From assembly GCA_021030905.1 (NCBI GenBank), contig JAGFMI010000013.1, positions 372,001 to 436,000 on the forward strand: a DNA stretch of 64,000 bases, in the 5' to 3' direction. The stretch is from Pyrenula massariospora. Its lineage: Eukaryota > Ascomycota > Eurotiomycetes > Pyrenulales > Pyrenulaceae. Both the position numbers and the translations under genes were made by a program. Below are positions 57,507 to 64,000 of this stretch, in pieces. Numbering within the stretch: the first letter of the stretch is position 1; the number at the start of each line of letters is the position of its first letter. The notes beneath the pieces are model-generated. The model was given only the letters and a program-made list of their open reading frames with translations. It was not told the DNA's origin and did not search any database.

Positions 57507-58563
57507 TCATTCGTAGAAGACTAGCAATCTCACCTCTATACTCTCCCGCAAAGAGTCTTGCTCAGTCGTATCCGGGAGAGCAATAGAGCCATGTGGGACA
57601 CCTTCAGGTTTACCAAAATCGTTAGTGCCTTTTGCAACAGATGGCAAAGTTCTTAACACACCAATATCTCCATTCGAGTCTGCTTGAAGAAAGACCCAGA
57701 TCTCATTTGGCATCTGATCCTTGAGATAGCACCACCGCTGCTTTGGTTTGTAGTGAACCGAATAAGTCTCGGCGATCTCATTTGGATCGATCTCATCGCA
57801 TGGTTGGAGATCAGTGTCGGGATCGATGGTTCGCACATCGCTTAGTGTGAGAGGCCAATCGCGCAGCGGACCTTTTAGCGGTTTCCAGGCGCTCTAGGGT
57901 GTATTAGTATCAGCTAAGGTGCTCAAAAATGCCTCAACGCGGGTATGTTACACCCACGTCAGGAACTGACATCGCAGTTTGGAAAGTGAGGGGATCTCGT
58001 TCGGGTTCAGTATTCGCCGAATGCGGCCCAAGTCGTTGGTGGTGGCATCTGAATATACAGTCAGACTCCTGGCTGGCTCTCGCTCTTCGGGTTAATACCA
58101 ATATGGGCAAGGCACGACGGCTGTTGGTCTTCGTAGACTCCCCCTTTGCTTATAGGGAAATCAGGATGCCGTTTGCGCAGCCGCAAGATTTCAGCTTTGG
58201 AACACTACAAATCCGGAAACGTACTGTATAGTCAAATATTTGCACTCGACAAGCGCCGAGAGATTGCTTGACAGCATGAGCGAGCTGAGAAAAGAAATTC
58301 CTCTGAAGCACTGATTGCTGTTGGAAGTCCTCAGCGTTGAATTTGGAGTCTAAGTCCAGAAGAAAGAATCCATTAGTAGTGAGCGAGTAGTCTTGATCGC
58401 GCACGTCGTGGATCGGAAGGCACTCGACTAGATGAAGTCGCTTATTAGTCCATGGCACGTTTGAAAAGTATGTTTTCCTAATATCATAAACTTTCTCAAC
58501 TTCATACAAAGGATCTTCTCTTAAGAACAAGAGCGAAGAAAGCATGATTGTGTCTGAAGTCAT
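57507..58563 (-). pseudogene. CmcJ/GA4-desaturase-like oxygenase, apparently frame-shifted
   Basis: The protein resembles the fungal CmcJ/NvfI/GA4-desaturase-like oxygenases of secondary metabolism. Visible parts: N-terminal DIRKTYFSNVPWTNKR; the family core VRDQDYSLTTNGFFLLDLDS and QIFDYTVR; then AEILRLRKRHPDFPISKGGV with YEDQQPSCLAHI. Two GT-AG introns follow (about 58042-58090 and 57893-57946), then WKPLKGPLRDWPLTLSD, YSVHYKPKQRWCYLKDQMPNE and the C-terminal PHGSIALPDTTEQDSLRESIEVRLLVF. Between QIFDYTVR and AEILRL the frame changes near 58200, with no room for a normal-size intron. So the gene is a young pseudogene or carries a sequence error. Substrate unknown. Confidence 0.62.
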
Positions 58564-59626
58564 CTTTGTTGTGACCTGACTTGGGCTGCACTTACAAGTT
58601 CAAACGTGAGAGGAAAGGCTATTGCTTATGCTTGGAAGAATACGTGAGAGTGCTTTGATGCCTTGCCAAGTTATTACGTCCACTTTGTGGTTGGGCCGTT
58701 TTTGTTTTCTTTTCTTGTTCAGAACAGGAGACCCAGAGAGGAGAGTATCACTGGACGCTCAACTGTAACAGGGTACCAGTTGAATACCTGCTGGTATAAG
58801 CAAAAAACCAACTTCAAGGACCGCTTTGTATCACATTTGCCTACTATGCTACGGTCGTGCCGACACAGAGGTAATTCAGGGAAGGGACGCTGCTTTGCTG
58901 AATTCAAAGACAACATTGGCCAAGAGAGGGGTTTCTCGATTATCAATTGAAATCACAGATTGAATATGAGAGAACATTTTTTTCTAACAACTATATTTAA
59001 GATGACCAAAAATAAATGAAGGCATTTTACACACAGAACGGAAGTGCTGAATACATATCCTAGGAGTGGTTACCTACCCTTTACGAAACTGCTGGGCTTC
59101 GTGGAGCCAGTCAAACCATAGCTGCCATTTGCGGTCGACAAACGAATTATCCACAAGCATCCAGCAATTACGGCAATATCCTAGGCGAACTCCAAACTAC
59201 ACACGGCCTCCCAAACCAGACTAGCTACGACATTGACGCCTAATATTGGCTGTTCTTCACAATAATGTCAACTGCTTTTAGAAAAGTAAGAGGATTTTAA
59301 GTGTCATGAGTTTATCTGCTTAGCATGGTCTTTCAAGGAGAAGCAGACGTGGGTAAGTGAGGTTGCTAATAGGCGGTTTGGGTATAGGCTAGGACTAGAC
59401 CTGGATCTGTCCGGGGTGAAACTTTATGACTTGATGACTGAATTTGATTTACTCTTGAGACGTCCTACAGTAATCAAAGGCAAACTTATAGAAGATGTGG
59501 TAGGAGGCTCCGTAGGTTATGACATGGCAAATAATGCGGGGGTCTGCACATACCTTCCATGAAGCAGGTTTCGAAGTAATATTTTCCGATTTCGGAAATT
59601 CTATGAAAACTAACCTCTGACAAGTC
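58564..59626. other. Intergenic
   Basis: Short frames on both strands without recognisable content. AT-rich around 58960-59010. Nothing identified. Confidence 0.35.
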
Positions 59627-60462
59627 TCAAACGCCCCGAAGATCAGGACCGAGCCATTCTGCGGCAATCACCTTGCACTCGTCGTGCACGTTCTTATCCT
59701 TAACACCAAATTTCCCATACTTAGATCTGCTAATTCTTCCATCCCAACCATGGGGCATAGAGTGGCCAGGGCAAATCAAGCACGCATCGGGGGAGGGCTC
59801 ATTCACTACACTCAGCCACTTCGTCTCCTGAGAGTGACATCCTCCTCTCATGCAATAGATGCCACATCCATTACAGAATCTGAGTAGCAAAGGTCTCAAA
59901 GACGGCTTGGGTGGCTCGGCTGAGCATTTCTCGAAAGATTCGACCATAGTCGCGGCCCTCATGGTCACCTTACAGACCGTAGCGAGGCTAATTTGATCGA
60001 TCATGGACTGGAAACTCCTAGGCTCGGACTTGGTGGTTGCTTCGGCGATGCTTGCCGAGTAGTACGTTTCTCCATATTCCTCGAGCAACTCGAAGATGGA
60101 GACGAGGATCTCGCTCGGCAGGCTCTGTAGACTGCCCTTGCGATTCACGGCCACGTTGGTACTGATATCGACGGTCTGGTCAGAAAGCTGGTCAGCTCGC
60201 CGTGTGAAAGAGGAAATGGCTGGCTCCTTAGACAAACCTGTGGTACAAATATAAAAGCAGGAGGAAGAGATGATCGATGCAGTCCAGGCTGTACAATAGC
60301 AGCCACTGGCATCTTTCTACGTTCGACACGTCTGTTATAATCTTCTAGTTGGTCCTGCGATAATTCCATGCTGTAGACTGTCAAAGCATGCGGCGATTGG
60401 AGGCTCGTTATGGAAATTTGTGGAAGGGTTGGGATAAGGGTTTCCGCTCTGGGGTTGATCAT
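59627..60462 (-). CDS. F-box-like orphan protein
   Basis: Two exons with an 83-nt intron at 60238-60320 give about 250 residues. The centre has an F-box-like LQSLPSEILVSIFELLEE. A Cys-rich part follows: FCNGCGIYCMRGGCHSQETK with DACLICPGHSMP, possibly a small zinc-binding fold. F-box proteins recruit targets to SCF ubiquitin ligases. The protein is short and ends soon after, and the reading frame downstream shows further protein-like sequence (to about 59449), so a missed 3' exon is possible. Start chosen at the first ATG of the open frame; a later one (MELSQDQLEDY) is equally possible. Confidence 0.48.
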
Positions 60463-61023
60463 TGGATTTTTGGCATATCCGTATGAATCCAAATCGTAAA
60501 CCCTGGACCCTTACAGATTGCCCCGGGGTCCAAAGCTATGAAACATATCTGACTAAGTATCTACGGCGTAGTAAATAGAGCTCATACGGGAGGAATAGTA
60601 AATAGAGCTCATACGGGAGGAATAGTAAATAGAGCTCATACGGGAGGAATAGTAAAGAGAGGATTAGGTGCGGTTCACATTAGCAGAGGTGATTCTAAAG
60701 CGGCATCACCTTATCGCCCGAAGCAGGTGAGCTAATTTTATCTTAGGCGGCTGAAAAGTAAAATCTTGGCGCGCGCTAAACCCCCAAGGCCGCAGTCGCC
60801 CTCGTATTGCAACGGACGATAGACAGACCACCAAAAGACTGTCGTACCATAGAGAGATGAATCGACCCATTTAATTACAGACGCTACCATTTTATTGCAC
60901 CATATGATGTTTCTCATAACCGTGAGGTGATGAGCGGTCAAGCTGCCTTAAAGAATTGGTTTATTTACCTCAGCATACTCTTCTTCCCACCGTCTACACA
61001 ATAAACCCTGGACTAGCCGGTCA
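60463..61023. other. Intergenic, divergent promoters
   Basis: Separates the F-box-like and kinase-ankyrin genes, which point away from each other. It contains the exact tandem rep­eat listed separately; nothing else was recognised. Confidence 0.4.
60569..60660 (+). repeat. 27-bp tandem repeat, 3.4 exact copies
   Basis: Three identical consecutive units beginning TAGTAAATAGAGCTCATACG, then a partial fourth (TAGTAAAGAGA). Perfect identity points to very recent expansion. Each unit carries one SacI-type GAGCTC palindrome. Confidence 0.95.
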
Positions 61024-64000
61024 ATGTCTAGAAATAATTCCAGCGGCGAGACTTTGGACCATTTCATATCGGATTTTTCTCGGAAAGATACCGGACTTGC
61101 ACCAACACTAAGACAGTTAGAAGTGCCCGCCTTCGTCTACAATGTCGTTAGCTGCATGCTTGCCGCTTCTGATATCCTCGGGCCGCTAGATTTTCGCGCA
61201 AATGCTTTCACCGGACGCTTTCTTGGCTCTGGAGCAGCTTTCGAAGTTTTTGGTTTAAACGCTTCCGTGGATCCTGCTTTTCCGGCTTTTGATGGACCGC
61301 AACTCGGTCTAGATGTACAAAAAGTCCCACCGGGAACACGAAACCTTGCTAAGACATGTTTGGTTGCCGTCAAGCGTGCTAAGATAATTGAATCTCAGGA
61401 TATTCATGGATCATGCGTGTCACTCCAGACGCGTACTGGCAGCGAAACTGACCTGGATCACATTAATCTTCTATACTCGGAAGTGCAAACGTTGCTTAGG
61501 CTAACGCATCCGAATGTCGTCAAACTTCTCGCATGGGGATACGAGCCACAAACTGAACAAGATCCAGGTATGACGTCTCAATCTTTTGTGCTTGTCGTAG
61601 AGCATGCTTTTGGGTCAGCAGAGAAGATACTCAACGCAATTGATCTTCCTTGGGCACTGAAATTACATTTATGTGCCGACGCAGTTGAAGGCGTTCAGGC
61701 GCTCCACCGCGCTTTGATGAGCCATGGTGATATAAAGCCTGAAAATGTTTTGCTGTTTCCGGAGACTGGTACACAGCCCGGATTGATTGCCAAAATCGCA
61801 GATTTCAATTGCTCTTGGCTTGGCTCACATTCAAACGTCCCGAGGGGAACCTACGGCTGGTCTGCACCAGAAATCAACTTATATAATGCTAGAACTCCAG
61901 ATTTGCTGGACAGACTTATAGCCGCCGATATGTGGTCTTTAGGGCTTACGATTTGGAGTATGCTACTTGAACGAGGTCGTCCAATAGCCACGATGGCACC
62001 TCATAAATACCAGCCAGAGTTCTTGATGAAGCTAAAAAGAATTGAGATGTCAAATCTTGAATGGCAAAGATTAAAAACGCCGATCCTAGCGATGATAGCG
62101 GTGGACCCAGCGGAGCGACCAAAGAGTTTGACGGAGCTGCGATGCGTATTACGAACTCCGGACATAAAGTACACGTAAGTGCAAGTATAGGTCTCTCGTT
62201 ATTGCTGCTTCTAATAGGTCCAAGAAATATGGACCACTGGAATACCTTGCGGACGCTGGTGAATTTAGATGAAGGCTCTGGATTTACAACTGAGGAAACG
62301 CTCCTCCTGAAGCCTCAGGAACGGAATGATGGCTCCTCCTGGAACACGATTCGGCCGCCGCCAGAGCCCCGAAATAGCTGGCTTCATTCTCAAAGACGTA
62401 TTGAATACTTGGTTGACCCGCACTCAGATTTGCCGGCTGATTTTCACGAAAAGTCTCTTCACACCGTATTTTCGGCCGCGATCGATTTTCTTAAATCATT
62501 CAGAAGGGAAAAGATTGCATTAGATTTGATTCTGCGATGTGCTATGCGTGGATACCATCCAGCTCAGGCTGTGTGTGGAGTATTATGGAAGAACAAGCAT
62601 GAAGCATTACCAAGCGAATTTCAAGACAATGTTGACCGTTGGAACTTCAATGGGATTGCATCTGGCTTTCGATATTCTCCCTGGAGCTTGGAGAAACAGA
62701 GAACCTCAGAGTATCGGCAAGCATTAGAAGTGTTCCAGTCCTCTGGAGGCTACAATATGCACTATTGTGGACAAGACTTGAATTACAGACCAGATCACGA
62801 TGAGTATGGCCCTGGGCTTATTGGTAGGCTCGAGCGAGATTTGATGGATTACCCTGTACATCTGGCTGCAGCCCTGAATCGACCGAAACTTGAAGATACT
62901 GTGTCTGCAGAGGTCTGGGCTTCGGAAGTGCACATTGAGGACAAATCTGGTGATACACCGCTCATGAAATGTTGTATGGCTGGACACATTGAAGCGCTTC
63001 GGTGTCTCGTACGCGCGAAGTCCGACGCGGCTAAGGTTAATTCCTGTCTTGGATACAGCGCGCCTCATTGGCTCTTTGTATTTAAGGAGAATAATTGCCA
63101 CGAAGCGGCGGCGCTGCTGGCCAAAGCTGGAGCAAACTTCAAAGTGCGCAATGTGAAAAATCTGGACGCTTTCCATTTCCCGTTTGGTTGGCCTTGTGGG
63201 AACGCTCTCCACTGGGCAGTTTTCGCAAATAACTTATCTGCTGCTCAGAGCATCATTCAGCAGAGTCCCTCGACGGTCCATCAGGTGGACTATTGGGGTC
63301 AAAGTCCATTGCTTATGGCATTGAAAATGTTCAACGCTCCTATGGTGGAAATGCTTCTCGAATCGGGTTCGGATCTTTCTGGAGTCGCCCTGGAAAATGT
63401 CGACGAGACGTGGTTTGTAGATAGCTCATCCGATTCTAGTCATTGTTCAATGGACCTGAAAATGACTCTCGTCCATGGATTTCTTGCATCAGAGCTTGAT
63501 CTATATAATCCTGGAGATCCTCATGACTTTCAGAGGCGCCATTATGTCCCTCCAAAACACCAAACTATACTGTTCCGAGCTGGAGAATACTTATCGAGCT
63601 TTCGTAGCATCCTCCAGGTGATACTTCGCCATTCACCCAAATGTCTTTACTGGACTGACTCCCTCGGAAATTATCCTCTCCATGCCTTCGTCGGCAATCC
63701 CCGATCCCTTATGGATCCCGACATCTTCGAATTGCTTCTCGACTCTGGGCCTGATCTTCTTGAAAGCACGGCTTCACATGACTCTGCTCTGAACCTTGTC
63801 TTCATAAACCACTGCTTTGCATTCGACGATGAAAGCTTGAGCATGCTTCTATTACGACGCCTCAGCAAAGGTCCCCGAGAATCTTGCGCCCCATTTCTCA
63901 ATTTGCCGCACCCCACGCGGGGACTCGTGAATCCATTACAAGAGTATCCTAAAGTGGATTGGTATAGACCGGTTCATTTTGCTTCTGAACTCGGGCTTGT
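61024..64000 (+). CDS. Protein kinase-ankyrin repeat protein (3' truncated by window edge)
   Basis: Exon 1 runs to 62174. A 50-nt intron at 62175-62224 then leads into an exon still open at the right edge, so at least 975 residues are encoded. Kinase domain, about 60-380: glycine loop LGSGAAFEVF, lysine in VAVKRAKI near 115, catalytic loop HGDIKPENVLL near 235, then IADFNCSWLG near 260 and GWSAPEI. The metal-binding DFG is DFN here, so activity may be altered. A short linker contains a Sel1-like helical pair (LILRCAMRGYHPAQAVCGVL). Ankyrin repeats start near residue 590 (YPVHLAAALNRPKLE, GDTPLMKCCMAGHIEALRCL, GNALHWAVFANNLSAAQSII and more). Kinase-ankyrin fusions are common, expanded and mostly uncharacterised in filamentous ascomycetes. 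Confidence 0.85.

Noticed and set aside
58663-58950. A 95-codon plus-strand frame
   Set aside because: No domain, no codon bias and a minus-strand frame of similar quality overlaps it.

Overview
The window is nuclear DNA of a filamentous ascomycete (Pezizomycotina). It is gene-dense, with genes on both strands, and most introns are 45-65 nt with fungal-type GT...CTRAY...AG signals. The gene set is characteristically fungal: TEL1, MIP1, VAC8, LSM3, a CFEM protein, a HeLo-domain protein, a NACHT NLR and thymine 7-hydroxylase. I cannot fix the class. No rRNA, convincing tRNA, CRISPR array, LTR element or intact transposon was found. Exon structures were worked out by eye from splice signals, reading phase and recalled family conservation.

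0-10 kb: the 3' end of TEL1 faces the mitochondrial DNA polymerase gene MIP1. A gene-poor stretch follows, holding a decayed UbiA-type prenyltransferase/terpene cyclase gene, a possible tiny membrane-protein gene and a secreted CFEM protein. An SLX8-like RING E3 ligase closes the block.

11-25 kb: a HeLo-domain protein of the heterokaryon-incompatibility/cell-death type, an isolated unexplained minus-strand frame, a CofD/YvcK-family protein, a CorA-type metal transporter, an NDUFAF6-like complex I assembly factor and RAD5. The last two are divergent.

25-40 kb: mostly housekeeping. It holds a low-complexity orphan gene, a GTPBP1-like GTPase, LSM3, a PPR-like mitochondrial protein, VAC8, a CWF23/DNAJC17-like splicing J-protein flanked by copies of an unidentified ~175-bp repeat, and a conserved orphan.

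40-47 kb: metabolic. Iso-orotate (uracil-5-carboxylate) decarboxylase and thymine 7-hydroxylase are divergently transcribed, giving the last steps of thymine-to-uracil salvage under one 411-bp promoter. An ochratoxinase-like amidohydrolase and an ACC-synthase-like aminotransferase follow.

48-64 kb: accessory. A Rad5/Rad16-like SNF2 ATPase is head-to-head with a NACHT NLR that carries C2H2 fingers and a PHD finger. Then come a small orphan, a CmcJ/GA4-desaturase-like oxygenase gene with an apparent frame change, an F-box-like protein, an exact 27-bp tandem repeat and a kinase-ankyrin protein that runs off the right edge.

The most notable signals are the thymine-salvage pair, the NLR/SNF2 pair, the repeat that supplies the J-protein stop codon, four inferred GC-AG introns among about forty, and at least five islands where the plus strand switches abruptly from C-rich to G-rich.
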